A stretch of 64,000 bases of DNA, from assembly GCA_009694025.1 (NCBI GenBank), contig SHVZ01000001.1, positions 1 through 64,000 of the forward strand. Reading direction: 5' to 3'. Numbering within the stretch: the first letter of the stretch is position 1; each line of letters begins with the position of its first letter. Source of the DNA: Alphaproteobacteria bacterium. Lineage in GTDB: Bacteria; Pseudomonadota; Alphaproteobacteria; SHVZ01. Under the pieces are notes generated by a model. It was not told the origin of the DNA. It did no database searches and saw only the letters and a program-made list of their open reading frames with translations. A program made the position numbers and the translations under genes. Below, one piece after another: positions 47,277-58,332 of the stretch.

Positions 47277-48599
47277 GTGACCGCTCGCGTAGACCCGATC
47301 CGGCCCAGCCCGGCCCGCGCCCTCCCCCGGTCCGTCCCGTCCGGTCCCGTCCGCTTCCGCACGCTGATGCTGATCCGCTGGATCGGCGTGATCGGCCAGG
47401 CTGTCGCCCTCTTCGTCGTGCATATCGGCTTCGGTCTCGAGCTGCCGATGGTGTTGGCGATCGCCATCGTCGGGGTCTCCGCCCTCCTCAACCTGGTCCT
47501 GCAACTGAGCCCACCGACCGGCGGGCGTATCGACCACCGCCAGGCGACGCTGTTCCTCACCTACGACCTCCTGCAGCTGGCCGCCCTCCTGTTCCTGACC
47601 GGCGGGCTCTACAACCCCTTCGCCGTGCTGATCCTGGCGCCGGTCACCATCTCGGCGACGGTGCTCTCCCGACACACGACCGTCGCGCTCTCGGTACTGG
47701 CGGTCTTCCTCGTCTCGGTGCTGGCGTTCTGGCACCTGCCCCTGCCGTCGCCCTTCGTCTGGGCCGAGCCGTCGCGCATGGTTGCGCTCGGCCTCTGGGT
47801 GGCGCAAGTCTGCGCCATCGTGTTCACGGCGAGCTATACCTTCGCGGTCGCCGAGGAGGCCCGGCGCATGTCGGACGCGCTCTCGGCGACCCAGATGGCG
47901 CTCGCGCGCGAGCAGCGGGTCTCGGCGCTCGGCGGCCTTGCCGCGGCGGCGGCGCACGAGCTGGGCTCGCCGCTTTCGACCATTGCGGTCGCTGCCAAGG
48001 AGCTGGCGCGCGACGTCCCGCCGGATTCGCCCTATGCCGACGATGTCCGTCTGCTGGTGAGCCAGAGCCAGCGCTGCAGCGACATCCTGGCCCAGATCGC
48101 CCACCTGCCGGAGGAAGCCGATCCGGCGACGCCGTTCGAACGCCTGCCGATCTCGGCCCTGGTCGAGCTCGCCGCCCTCCCCTACGAGAAGGATGACATC
48201 GAGGTCGACTTCCGCCAGCCCGCCGAGGGCGGGGACGCCGAGCCGGTGGTTCCGCGGACGCCGGAGCTGCTGCACGGCCTCGGCACGCTGATCCAGAACG
48301 CGGTCCAATTCGCCAAGTCCCGAGTCGCGGTCGAAACCTCATGGGACCAGGCCGAGGCCAGGATCGCCATCCTCGATGACGGCCCCGGGTTCTCACCGAT
48401 GGTCCTTGCCGAGCTCGGCGAACCCTACGTCTCCAGCCGCTCCGGGGGCGGCGGCCATATGGGCCTCGGCGTCTTCATCGCGCTCTCGCTCCTCGATCGC
48501 GGCGGCGCCGCCGTCGCCTTCGACAACCGGCCGGAGGGCGGTGCCCGGGTTGTGGTCCGCTGGGATCGCGCCATACTGGAGGGAGTCCGCACCCCTTGA
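47277..48599 (+). CDS. regB: Redox sensor histidine kinase of RegB/ActS/PrrB family
   Basis: Quinone-binding-type GGLYNPF, H-box LAAAAAHELGSPLSTIAVAAKEL, redox-Cys region SQRCSDILAQI; next to regA homologue. Confidence 0.88.
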   Translation: MTARVDPIRPSPARALPRSVPSGPVRFRTLMLIRWIGVIGQAVALFVVHIGFGLELPMVLAIAIVGVSALLNLVLQLSPPTGGRIDHRQATLFLTYDLLQLAALLFLTGGLYNPFAVLILAPVTISATVLSRHTTVALSVLAVFLVSVLAFWHLPLPSPFVWAEPSRMVALGLWVAQVCAIVFTASYTFAVAEEARRMSDALSATQMALAREQRVSALGGLAAAAAHELGSPLSTIAVAAKELARDVPPDSPYADDVRLLVSQSQRCSDILAQIAHLPEEADPATPFERLPISALVELAALPYEKDDIEVDFRQPAEGGDAEPVVPRTPELLHGLGTLIQNAVQFAKSRVAVETSWDQAEARIAILDDGPGFSPMVLAELGEPYVSSRSGGGGHMGLGVFIALSLLDRGGAAVAFDNRPEGGARVVVRWDRAILEGVRTP

Positions 48600-49156
48600 G
48601 CGCGAGCGCATCGATGACCACGGCGGCGGGTGACCAGACGCTCCTGATCGTCGATGACGACGAACCCTTACGCACACGGCTCGCCCGTGCGCTGGAGAAG
48701 CGCGGCTTCCTGGTCGCGACCGCCGAATCCGTTGCCGCCGGCAAGGCTCATGCGGCCGCTTCGCCGCCCGCCTTCGCCGTTGTCGACTTGCGGCTTGGCG
48801 ACGGCAGCGGCCTCGACGTCGTCCAGGCCTTGAGGAGCGCGCGGCCCGACGTGCGCGTGGTCGTGCTGACCGGGTACGGCAACATCGCGACCGCGGTTGC
48901 CGCCGTGAAGGCAGGTGCGGTCGACTACCTGCCGAAGCCGGCGGACGCCGACGCGATCGAAGCGGCGCTGAGGGCTCGCACCCAGACCATGGCGCCACCG
49001 CCGGAGAACCCGATGTCGGCCGACCGGGTTCGCTGGGAGCACATTCAGAGGGTCTTCGAACAATGCGACCGCAACGTCTCGGAGACGGCGCGGCGGTTGC
49101 GCATGCATCGGCGAACGCTTCAGCGCATCCTCGCCAAGCACGCGCCGAAGGACTGA
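48596..49156 (+). CDS. regA: Response regulator of RegA/ActR/PrrA family
   Basis: LLIVDDDEPLRTRLARALEKRGF...ADRVRWEHIQRVFEQCDRNVSETARRLRMHRRTLQRILAKHAPKD. Confidence 0.92.
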   Translation: MSASASMTTAAGDQTLLIVDDDEPLRTRLARALEKRGFLVATAESVAAGKAHAAASPPAFAVVDLRLGDGSGLDVVQALRSARPDVRVVVLTGYGNIATAVAAVKAGAVDYLPKPADADAIEAALRARTQTMAPPPENPMSADRVRWEHIQRVFEQCDRNVSETARRLRMHRRTLQRILAKHAPKD

Positions 49157-49262
49157 GCCGCCGAGAATGGGCCGACCGCCGGCGCGGCGAAGCCAGGGAA
49201 CGCGCGACCGGGTCTACCGTCGAACGGAGAGGGTGCGAGGCGAAGCGGCGTGGGTGAGGGAA

Positions 49263-49283
49263 AGCGCCTCCGTAAGAGGCGCT
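49263..49283 (-). terminator. Hairpin terminator for the minus-strand EAL-like gene
   Basis: AGCGCCTC-CGTAA-GAGGCGCT, perfect 8-bp stem; TTT follows on the minus strand. Confidence 0.6.
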
Positions 49284-49286
49284 GCG

Positions 49287-50534
49287 TCAGCCGACCCGGC
49301 GCTCGGATTGGATCATCTTGTCGATGATCCGGCCCTGGAACATGGTGATGCCCATCGACTGGCCGAAGCGGATCGCTTCCTCTGAGTCGCAGCGGCAGAG
49401 GATGATGCGGGCTCGGCCGGAGCGGTCGATGTGCTCCTTGATCTCGGTCTGGCGGCGCCCGCTCGCGTCGTCGTTCATGTCCGGCGACCAGATCAGCTTG
49501 ATGAGATCGAGGCCGAGCCGTTCGCGATCGATGAACTGCAGCGTCAGGTGGTTCATGCCGTCGAGGCAGATGCGGTAGCCGCGCTCGCGCATGAAGTCGC
49601 GGGCGAACATGAAGGCGCCCATGTCGCCGAAGATGTCGATCTTCTGCAGCTCGATCACCACCGTGCCGCGGGCCACCGCCTTCAGCGAGGAGTCGAAGTT
49701 GAGGAAAGCCGGCGACAGGATGGTACCGACGTTCATGTTGATCGAGAACGAGCTGGCGATCGTCGTATCGTCGTTGCGCATCAGGAGAGACAGCATGCGC
49801 TGATCGAGCACTTGGGTGAGGTGCTGGAACAGCCAGATGTTGCCGGCAAGGTCGAAATCCGGGAGCACGGTCTGCTGCAGGTCGGCGATCGAGATGTAGA
49901 GCTCGCGGAACACCGGCTGCGGCGTGGTCGATCCCGGCGCGATCGCACACACCGGCTGGCGGCGCATCAGGTTCGAGAGGTCGGCGCGCAGAAGAAAGCC
50001 TTCGAGCTTGCCGAGCTGTTCGGGGTCGATCGACTTTCGCTGCGCCTTGCCCCTGCTCTCGGCCGCGACCTCCGCGGCAACCGACAGCCTGGACTTCCGC
50101 TCGCGCTCCCGGTGCGACTGCTGCACCATCTGGAAGACTTCGTCGTACTGGAGTTCGAGACTGTACCAGGTGCAGAACCGCGCCAGATCCTCCTCGTCCT
50201 CGCCTTGGCTGAGCGGATCCTCGCTGAACAGGAACCGAACCTTCATCACCGCGGTGTCGATGTCGGTGACCGAGGCGCCCTTGCAGACGAAGAAGATGTC
50301 GGAGTTCGAGAGGATGAAGGTCTGACCCTCGAAGTTCTGCACGATGCCTTCGAAAGTCGCCGCCGCGATCTTGATGTGGTAGTCGCGCCGATTCTGGGGC
50401 CTGAGCCGCGACAGATGTATGTGGACCGCGCGACGGCCCTCCAGGTTCTTGCCAAGCCGCTGGAGGTAGTCCAGCAGCATGTACTCCTGGCTAGGAGCGC
50501 GCGAACCTGAGATCTGTGTTTTGGCCGTGGTCAT
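49287..50534 (-). CDS. Degenerate EAL-like domain protein
   Basis: INMNVGTILSPAF, VIELQKIDIFGDMGAFMFARDFMRERGYRICLDGMNH, RLGLDLIKLIWSPDM match EAL positions without the full catalytic set. Confidence 0.65.
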   Translation of the reverse strand: MTTAKTQISGSRAPSQEYMLLDYLQRLGKNLEGRRAVHIHLSRLRPQNRRDYHIKIAAATFEGIVQNFEGQTFILSNSDIFFVCKGASVTDIDTAVMKVRFLFSEDPLSQGEDEEDLARFCTWYSLELQYDEVFQMVQQSHRERERKSRLSVAAEVAAESRGKAQRKSIDPEQLGKLEGFLLRADLSNLMRRQPVCAIAPGSTTPQPVFRELYISIADLQQTVLPDFDLAGNIWLFQHLTQVLDQRMLSLLMRNDDTTIASSFSINMNVGTILSPAFLNFDSSLKAVARGTVVIELQKIDIFGDMGAFMFARDFMRERGYRICLDGMNHLTLQFIDRERLGLDLIKLIWSPDMNDDASGRRQTEIKEHIDRSGRARIILCRCDSEEAIRFGQSMGITMFQGRIIDKMIQSERRVG

Positions 50535-50795
50535 GGCACGGGCGCCTCGATCAAAATGGCCACCCCATAGTGCATCAACCCCGTGTCGGACCTTAACGCC
50601 GCGCCCCGGTTCCGTCTATGCGGCCACCGCCGAGCCTCAGCCTATGCAAGGATTGGATAACAAAACCCAACAATTTGTCTATAACAATCCGGGGCTTGGC
50701 CATCAGAAGGCCATTGTTTGCAGCGCAGCTTGGCGGCGGCCCGGGCTTCGGTTAGTGGCTTGACCCGGTTCCTCGCTTGGGGAGATTCGGACGCG

Positions 50796-51737
<942 letters not shown>

Positions 51738-51750
51738 TTCGGACCGCCGC

Positions 51751-53220
51751 ATGACCGAACGCTCCGACCTCGCCCAGCGCGTCGCCGATTTCGCCAAGGC
51801 GCGGATCCTCTGTGTCGGCGACGTCATGCTCGACCGCTATATATACGGAACGGTCGACCGCATCTCGCCGGAGGCCCCGATCCCCATCCTCTCGGTCACC
51901 CGCGAGATGGCGATGCTCGGCGGCGCCGGCAACGTCGTCCGCAACCTCGCCGCGCTGAAAGCGAGCTGCTGCTTCGTCTCGCTGATCGGCGAGGACCCGG
52001 CGGGACGCGAAGTGACGCAGCTGATCGCGGCGGAACCCTCGGTCGAGCCCAACCTGCTGCCCGAGCCCGACCGGGTCACCACCATCAAGGTCCGCTACGT
52101 TGCAGGATCCCAGCAATTGCTTCGCGCCGACCGCGAGACCGTCCGGCCGGCCAAGCCGACGACCGAGTCCGAGCTGGTCCGCCGCGCCGGTGACGACCTC
52201 AAGCACTGCCAGTCCGTCGTCCTCTCCGACTACGGCAAGGGCGTCTTGTCCGATGACGTCATCGGCCGGATCATCGCCGCCGCCCGGGCCCAAGGCCGCC
52301 CGGTGGTGGTCGATCCGCGCGGCAACGACCCCCGTCGCTATGCCGGAGCCACCGTCATCACGCCGAACCGCCGCGAGCTCGGCGAGCTTGCCGGACGGCG
52401 CATCGGCACCGCCGACCAGATCCGCGAGGCGGCCCACGAGGTCATGGGCCAGGGCGCCATCGAAGCGGTCCTGGTGACGCTGAGCCAGGACGGCATGGCC
52501 CTGTTCACCGCGTCGGGCGAGGAGCATCATTTCCGCGCCGAGGCGCTCGAGGTCTACGATGTGTCCGGCGCCGGCGACACGGTGGTGGCAGTCGTCGCCT
52601 GCGCGCTCGCCTCCGGCCTCTCCCTCGCCGACGCGGCACGGCTCGCCTCGGTCGCCGCCGGGATCGTCGTCGGCAAGATCGGTACCGCGGTGGTCCACCC
52701 GGAGGAGCTGGTCTTCGCGCTCCGCGCCGAGGACCTGAGATTCAGCGAGGCCAAGGCCGCGACCATGGAGCAGGCGCTGGAGCGGGTCGCGACCTGGCGC
52801 CGCCAGGGCTTTCGGATCGGCTTCACCAACGGCTGCTTCGACCTGCTCCATCCCGGCCACGTGTCGCTGTTGGGCCAGGCGCGCACCCGCTGCGACAAGT
52901 TGATCGTCGGCCTCAATTCCGATGCGTCGGTGGCGCGCCTCAAAGGACCGGACCGGCCGGTACAGTCGGAGGCGGCCCGCGCCGCCGTGCTGGGATCGCT
53001 CGCCAGTGTCGATCTCGTCGTCGTCTTCGGCGAGGACACCCCGCTCGAGATCATCCGGGCGCTCAAGCCCGACCTGCTGGTCAAGGGCGCCGACTACACC
53101 GTCGACGCGGTGGTCGGCGCCGACGTGGTCCAGGCCTATGGCGGTCAGGTGTATCTGGCCGAACTCGCGGAGGGCCATTCGACCAGCAACGTCATCCGCC
53201 GGATGGCGGGCAAGGGCTAG
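51751..53220 (+). CDS. hldE: Bifunctional heptose 7-phosphate kinase / 1-phosphate adenylyltransferase
   Basis: ILCVGDVMLDRYIYGTVDRISPEAPIPIL...VSGAGDTVVAV...GFTNGCFDLLHPGHVSLL. Confidence 0.94.
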   Translation: MTERSDLAQRVADFAKARILCVGDVMLDRYIYGTVDRISPEAPIPILSVTREMAMLGGAGNVVRNLAALKASCCFVSLIGEDPAGREVTQLIAAEPSVEPNLLPEPDRVTTIKVRYVAGSQQLLRADRETVRPAKPTTESELVRRAGDDLKHCQSVVLSDYGKGVLSDDVIGRIIAAARAQGRPVVVDPRGNDPRRYAGATVITPNRRELGELAGRRIGTADQIREAAHEVMGQGAIEAVLVTLSQDGMALFTASGEEHHFRAEALEVYDVSGAGDTVVAVVACALASGLSLADAARLASVAAGIVVGKIGTAVVHPEELVFALRAEDLRFSEAKAATMEQALERVATWRRQGFRIGFTNGCFDLLHPGHVSLLGQARTRCDKLIVGLNSDASVARLKGPDRPVQSEAARAAVLGSLASVDLVVVFGEDTPLEIIRALKPDLLVKGADYTVDAVVGADVVQAYGGQVYLAELAEGHSTSNVIRRMAGKG

Positions 53221-54740
53221 ATCAGTGTTCCCTGCTCGGCAGCGGCCTTGGCCTTACGCCTGGACTCGCCTTCGGCGATCGCCGTCCGCTCGCCGTCGGC
53301 GAAGCGGAGGCTGAGCCGCTCGCCGGCTTTGAGGTCGGAAGCCTGGGTCACCGGCGCGCCGGCGCGGTCGCGCACCAGAACGAATCCCCGCTCCAGCACA
53401 CGCTCATAGGAGTAGCTGTCGAGGAGCTGCCCAAGCCGGGCGAGGTCGCCGGTCGCCACGGTCACCGCTTGCCCGCCGAGGCGCCCAAGGCGCTGACCGA
53501 GGTCAGCCGACCGACGGCGGCCGTCTTCGATCGCCACCGTCAGCGGCCGTGGCCTCAGCCCGCCGGCCGCGACAGCGAGGCGGCGCACGCGCTCGGCCGT
53601 CGCCTTCGCTTCCGCCCCGACGAGCTTCTGCATGACAAGCTTCAGGTGCTGACCGGCCGCTTGCACGAGTTCGCGCGGACTCAGCAGCCTGGCGCCCAGG
53701 CGCGCGAGCATCGCCGTCCGTTCGTCGATCAGGCGCGGCATCGCCAGGCGGAGACGCTCGGCCCGGTCGTCGAGCCGCTGGGCCGACGCCCCCAGGACCT
53801 GGGCCGGATCGCCGAGGCCCCGTCCCAGGCTCTTCAGATGCTTCGACTGGTCCTCGAGTCCGCGCTGAATACTCCCGGCAAGGCGCGCGCCGATCTCGGC
53901 GAGGCGCGTCGCCAGCTCGGCGCGGACGGGCACCGCCAGCTCGGCCGCGGCGGTCGGCGTCGGCGCCCGAAGGTCCGAGGCGAAGTCGATCAGAGTGGTG
54001 TCGGTCTCGTGGCCGACCGCCGAGATCAGCGGAATCTCCGAAGCGGCGGCGGCCCGCACCACCGCCTCGTCGTTGAACGCCATCAAGTCCTCGAGGCTGC
54101 CGCCGCCACGGGCGACGATCAGCAGGTCGGGGCGGGGGATCGGGCCGCCGGCCGCGATACGATTGAAACCCTGGATCGCGGCGGTCACCTGCTCGGCCGC
54201 GCCCTCGCCCTGGACCAGGACCGGCCAGACCAGCACATGGCGGGGGAAGCGGTCGGCGAGCCGGTGCAGGATGTCGCGGATCACCGCCCCGGTCGGCGAG
54301 GTGATGACGCCGATCACGGCGGGCAGCGTCGGGATCGGGCGCTTGCGCCCGGGGTCGAACAGGCCTTCGGCGGCGAGGCGCTTCCTGCGGTCCTCGATCA
54401 GCTTGAGGAGCGCCCCTTCGCCGGCCAGCTCCATCTGCTCGATCACCATCTGGTACTTCGAGCGGCCGGGATACGTGGTGAGCTTGCCGATGCAGATCAC
54501 CTCCATGCCGTCCTCGGGCTTGACTCCGAGTCGGCCGGCGGTGCCCTTCCAGCAGACGGCGTCGAGAACCGCCTCCGCATCTTTGAGGGTCAGGTAGAGG
54601 TGGCCCGAGGCGGCGCGCTTGAACCCGGAGATCTCGCCCCGGACCCTGACCCGCTCGAAGGCCTGCTCGACCGTGCGCTTCAGCGCATGGGACAGCTCCG
54701 AGACTGAAAATTCCGGCAGGTTGTGAGTCGTCTCCGACAT
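53217..54740 (-). CDS. xseA: Exodeoxyribonuclease VII large subunit
   Basis: EFSVSELSHALKRTVEQAFERVRVRGEISGFK...IVARGGGSLEDLMAFNDEAVVRA...SAVGHETDTTLIDFASDLRAPTPTAAAE. Confidence 0.95.
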   Translation of the reverse strand: MSETTHNLPEFSVSELSHALKRTVEQAFERVRVRGEISGFKRAASGHLYLTLKDAEAVLDAVCWKGTAGRLGVKPEDGMEVICIGKLTTYPGRSKYQMVIEQMELAGEGALLKLIEDRRKRLAAEGLFDPGRKRPIPTLPAVIGVITSPTGAVIRDILHRLADRFPRHVLVWPVLVQGEGAAEQVTAAIQGFNRIAAGGPIPRPDLLIVARGGGSLEDLMAFNDEAVVRAAAASEIPLISAVGHETDTTLIDFASDLRAPTPTAAAELAVPVRAELATRLAEIGARLAGSIQRGLEDQSKHLKSLGRGLGDPAQVLGASAQRLDDRAERLRLAMPRLIDERTAMLARLGARLLSPRELVQAAGQHLKLVMQKLVGAEAKATAERVRRLAVAAGGLRPRPLTVAIEDGRRRSADLGQRLGRLGGQAVTVATGDLARLGQLLDSYSYERVLERGFVLVRDRAGAPVTQASDLKAGERLSLRFADGERTAIAEGESRRKAKAAAEQGTLI

Positions 54741-54786
54741 GGCCCGATGATATATGAGCCGCGCCCTAGCAGGTAAGGAGAGCAGG

Positions 54787-56058
54787 ATGCGCATCCTGGT
54801 GGTCGGCAGCGGCGGACGCGAGCATGCGCTGTGCTGGAAACTGGCATCCTCGCCGCTCTGCGAAGCGCTCTACTGCGCGCCTGGAAACGCCGGAATCGCC
54901 GAGGAGGCGACCTGCGTGCCGGTGGCGGCGAGCGACCTCGACGGCATCGTCGACCTCGCCCGGAAGGAGCGAATCGACTTCGTCGTGGTCGGACCGGAGG
55001 ATCCGTTGTGCCTCGGCCTGGTCGATCGGTTGGAGACGGCCGGCATCCCCGCCTTTGGGCCCAGCAAGGCCGCGGCCGAGCTGGAGGGATCCAAGGGGTT
55101 CATGAAGGACCTTGCCCGGCGGGCCGGGATCCCGACCGCGGCCTACGAGCGCTTCACCGACGCCGAGGCGGCCCGCGCTTACATCCGAAAGCAAGGCGCG
55201 CCGATTGTGATCAAGGCCGACGGGCTTACCGCCGGCAAGGGCGTGGTGGTGGCCGCCATCGTCGAGGAGGCGCTGGCCGCCGTCGACGAGATCATGGGCC
55301 GGCGCCGATTCGGCGCCGCCGGCGCCGAGGTCGTCGTCGAGGAGTTCCTCGACGGCGAGGAGGCGAGCCTGTTCGCGCTCTGCGACGGCAAGACTGCCCT
55401 CCTGCTCGGCGTCGCCCAGGACCACAAGCGGGCTTTCGACGGCGACAAGGGAGCGAACACCGGCGGCATGGGCGCCTATGCGCCGGCGCCGATCCTGGAC
55501 GACACCATGGCCCGGCGCGCCATGCGCGACTTCGTCGACCCGACCTTGAAGGCGATGGCCGAGGCCGGACGGCCGTTCAAGGGCATCCTTTTCGTCGGCC
55601 TGATGGTCGGCAAGGAGGGACCGAAGCTGCTCGAGTACAACGTCCGCTTCGGCGATCCCGAATGCCAGGTGCTGATGATGCGACTCCGCTCCGACCTCTT
55701 GCCGGCGCTCATCGCCGCCCGCGAGGGCGAGCTGGACCAGGTCGACCTTCGCTGGCACGCCGAGCCGGCGATCACCGTGGTCATGGCCGCCCGGGGCTAT
55801 CCGGAGGCGCCGGAGAAGGGCTCGGAGATCCGGAACCTCGGGGCCGCCGGCAAGGAGCCGGGCGTCGTCGTCTTCCATGCCGGCACCCGGGCGGAAGGCG
55901 GGCGCATCCTCGCCAATGGCGGGCGTGTGCTCGGCGTGTCGGCTGTCGGCCGCGACTTGAAGGAGGCGCGCGAGCGCGCCTACCGCGCCGTCGATCTGAT
56001 TGACTGGCCGGAAGGCTTTTGCCGCCGCGACATCGCGGCAAGAGCGCTTGGGCGCTAG
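54787..56058 (+). CDS. purD: Phosphoribosylamine-glycine ligase
   Basis: [20 protein letters not shown]...[13 protein letters not shown]...[14 protein letters not shown]. Confidence 0.96.
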   Translation: MRILVVGSGGREHALCWKLASSPLCEALYCAPGNAGIAEEATCVPVAASDLDGIVDLARKERIDFVVVGPEDPLCLGLVDRLETAGIPAFGPSKAAAELEGSKGFMKDLARRAGIPTAAYERFTDAEAARAYIRKQGAPIVIKADGLTAGKGVVVAAIVEEALAAVDEIMGRRRFGAAGAEVVVEEFLDGEEASLFALCDGKTALLLGVAQDHKRAFDGDKGANTGGMGAYAPAPILDDTMARRAMRDFVDPTLKAMAEAGRPFKGILFVGLMVGKEGPKLLEYNVRFGDPECQVLMMRLRSDLLPALIAAREGELDQVDLRWHAEPAITVVMAARGYPEAPEKGSEIRNLGAAGKEPGVVVFHAGTRAEGGRILANGGRVLGVSAVGRDLKEARERAYRAVDLIDWPEGFCRRDIAARALGR

Positions 56059-56507
56059 CGTCGTTCGCGGAAGAAGCGCTTCAGCATCTCGCCCGCCCGC
56101 GTCTCCTCGATCCCACCGACCAGCTCCGGCCGGTGGTGGCAGGTCGGATGGTCGAAGACCCTGGCGCCGTGCTCGACGCCGCCGCCCTTCGGATCATAGG
56201 CGCCGAAATGCAGCCGGCGGAGGCGGGCGAGCGCGATCGCCTGGGCGCACATGGCGCAGGGCTCGAGCGTGACATAGAGATCGCAGTCGGCGAGCGCCTT
56301 CTCCGCCCTCAGGCGGGTCGCCGCGCGGATCGCCAGCATCTCGGCATGCGCGGTCGGATCGTTCAGCTCCTCGACCCGGTTGCCGGCGGCGGCGAGGACG
56401 GTGCCGCCGGCATCGACGACGACGGCGCCGACCGGGACCTCGCCGCGGGCGGCGGCGGCCTCGGCCTCGGCGAAGGCGAGCTGCATGGGCGTCGGCGATG
56501 GCGACAT
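56055..56507 (-). CDS. tadA: tRNA adenosine(34) deaminase
   Basis: [36 protein letters not shown]. Confidence 0.94.
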   Translation of the reverse strand: MSPSPTPMQLAFAEAEAAAARGEVPVGAVVVDAGGTVLAAAGNRVEELNDPTAHAEMLAIRAATRLRAEKALADCDLYVTLEPCAMCAQAIALARLRRLHFGAYDPKGGGVEHGARVFDHPTCHHRPELVGGIEETRAGEMLKRFFRERR

Positions 56508-56592
56508 GGTCGCACCATCGGGAGCCGGCCCGCGGCCGTCAAGCCTGGCCGACGTTGCGTTCGGGTGCCCTGCCCGCCTATACCCTCGGCCC

Positions 56593-57345
56593 ATGGCCGA
56601 AAACCCCGAGCGCGAACGCATCGCCAAGCGGATGGCGCGTGCCGGCGTCGCCTCCCGCCGGGACGCCGAGCGGCTGATCCTGTTCGGCCGGGTCACCGTC
56701 AACGGCGAGGTCCTGACCACGCCCGCGGTGCTGGTCGGCGCCGACGACGTCATCACCGTCGACGGCAAGCCGCTGCCGGGCATCGAGCCGGCCCGGCTCT
56801 GGCGCTACCACAAGGCGCGCGGAGTCATGACCACCCACCGCGATCCCGAGGGGCGACCGACCCTGTTCGAGAGCCTGCCGAAGACGTTGCCGCGGGTGAT
56901 CTCGGTCGGCCGCCTCGATTTCGGCTCCGAGGGCCTCATCCTCCTCACCAACGACGGCGGGATCGCCCGCAAGCTGGAGCTGCCGGCAACCGGCTGGACC
57001 CGCCGCTACCGGGTTCGCGTCCATGGCCGCGTCGATCCGGCCCGGCTCGCCGAGCTCGCCGATGGCGTCACCGTCGAGGGCGTGCGCTACGGCCCGATCG
57101 AGGCGGCACTCGACCGCGAGCAGGGCACCAACGCTTGGCTCACGCTCGCGCTCAAGGAGGGCAAGAACCGCGAGGTGCGGCGGGTGATGGAGCATCTGGG
57201 ACTGCCGGTGACACGCCTCATCCGCACCGCCTATGGCCCCTTCCAGCTCGGCCAGCTCGCCGCCGGCGAGCTGAGCGAGGTGCAGAAGAAGGTGCTGCGC
57301 GAACAGCTCGGCGAGGCCGCGCCCGATGCGCGTCGTCGGCGGTAG
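56593..57345 (+). CDS. rluB: RluB-type pseudouridine synthase
   Basis: S4 domain RMARAGVASRRDAERLILFGRVTVNG; VGRLDFGSEGLILLTNDG; KEGKNREVRRVMEHLGL. Confidence 0.92.
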   Translation: MAENPERERIAKRMARAGVASRRDAERLILFGRVTVNGEVLTTPAVLVGADDVITVDGKPLPGIEPARLWRYHKARGVMTTHRDPEGRPTLFESLPKTLPRVISVGRLDFGSEGLILLTNDGGIARKLELPATGWTRRYRVRVHGRVDPARLAELADGVTVEGVRYGPIEAALDREQGTNAWLTLALKEGKNREVRRVMEHLGLPVTRLIRTAYGPFQLGQLAAGELSEVQKKVLREQLGEAAPDARRRR

Positions 57346-57910
57346 CCTCAGGCGCCGGGCGCTGACGGCGCCGGAGGGTCTGGACGTCCGGCCGACCTCC
57401 GACCGCGCCCGCGAGGCCCTCTTCAACATCCTCAGCCACCGCGACGAACGGCCGCTTGTCGATGCTCGCGTCCTCGACGTCTTCGCCGGATCGGGCGCGC
57501 TCGGCATCGAGGCGCTGTCCCGTGGCGCGGCGCACTGCACGTTTCTGGAGGCGCTGGCGCCGGCGCTCGCCGCCATCCGCCTCAACCTCGGCAAGCTCGG
57601 CCTTTCGGACCGGGCGACGGTCCTGACCCGCGACGCGGTTCGCCCGGGACGGGCGATCACCGGGCCGAGCCTGCCGGCGAGTCTCGTCTTCCTGGATCCG
57701 CCCTACCGCTCCGGGCTCGCCGCCCCGGCGCTGGTCGCCCTATCGGCCGGCGGCTGGATCGCCGCGGGCGCGCTGGTCTCGATCGAGGTCGGCGCCAAAG
57801 AGGATTTCGCGCCGCCGGAGGGATTCACGGTTCTGGACGAGCGCCGCTACGGCGCGGCGCGGCTGGTGCTGGCGACGGCGCCGGGCGAGCTCAGCCCATC
57901 ACTTCCTTGA
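57326..57910 (+). CDS. rsmD: 16S rRNA (guanine(966)-N(2))-methyltransferase
   Basis: MRVVGGSLRRRALTAPEGLDVRPTSDRAREALFNIL...VLDVFAGSGALGIEALSRGA...LVFLDPPY. Confidence 0.94.
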   Translation: MRVVGGSLRRRALTAPEGLDVRPTSDRAREALFNILSHRDERPLVDARVLDVFAGSGALGIEALSRGAAHCTFLEALAPALAAIRLNLGKLGLSDRATVLTRDAVRPGRAITGPSLPASLVFLDPPYRSGLAAPALVALSAGGWIAAGALVSIEVGAKEDFAPPEGFTVLDERRYGAARLVLATAPGELSPSLP

Positions 57911-58319
57911 CATAGATCGACTTGATCTTGTCCTTGAAGCGGATATCGAGCTTGGCGCCGACTTCCTTCTTGAACGTCTCGATCCTGGACGGTGTCGGGC
58001 GGCCCTGCTCGAACAGCTTCACCGCCAGCGGCTGGAGGATGCCGTTCACCAGCTGCTTGTTGGACCAGATGACGCCGCGCGCGGGAACGTCGATCGCCTC
58101 GATCGCGATGGAGACGCGGCCCTCGAAGAACTGGCCGCCCTGGTAGTTGGTGACGGTGTAGGGACCGAAGGGCGCGAAGTTGGGCGGCAGCTTCCGCTCG
58201 TAGGTCATCTCGGTCTCGAGGCCCTTCTTCTTTTTCTTCTCCTGGGCGGCGGCGTCGGCGGGAAGCAGCGCTCCGGCAGCGACGGCCAGAGAAAGCATCG
58301 GGATCAAGAGCTTTCGCAT
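57891..58319 (-). CDS. Conserved hypothetical secreted protein
   Basis: MRKLLIPMLSLAVAAGALLPADAAAQ signal peptide; family not recognised. Confidence 0.6.
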   Translation of the reverse strand: MRKLLIPMLSLAVAAGALLPADAAAQEKKKKKGLETEMTYERKLPPNFAPFGPYTVTNYQGGQFFEGRVSIAIEAIDVPARGVIWSNKQLVNGILQPLAVKLFEQGRPTPSRIETFKKEVGAKLDIRFKDKIKSIYVKEVMG

Positions 58320-58332
58320 CGCCACCCTCCTC

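Noticed and set aside
45669-48308. 879-aa minus-strand ORF in the track
   Set aside because: Only its C-terminal part (from 46499) is the ABC permease; the upstream extension crosses the ATPase and regB in the wrong frame.
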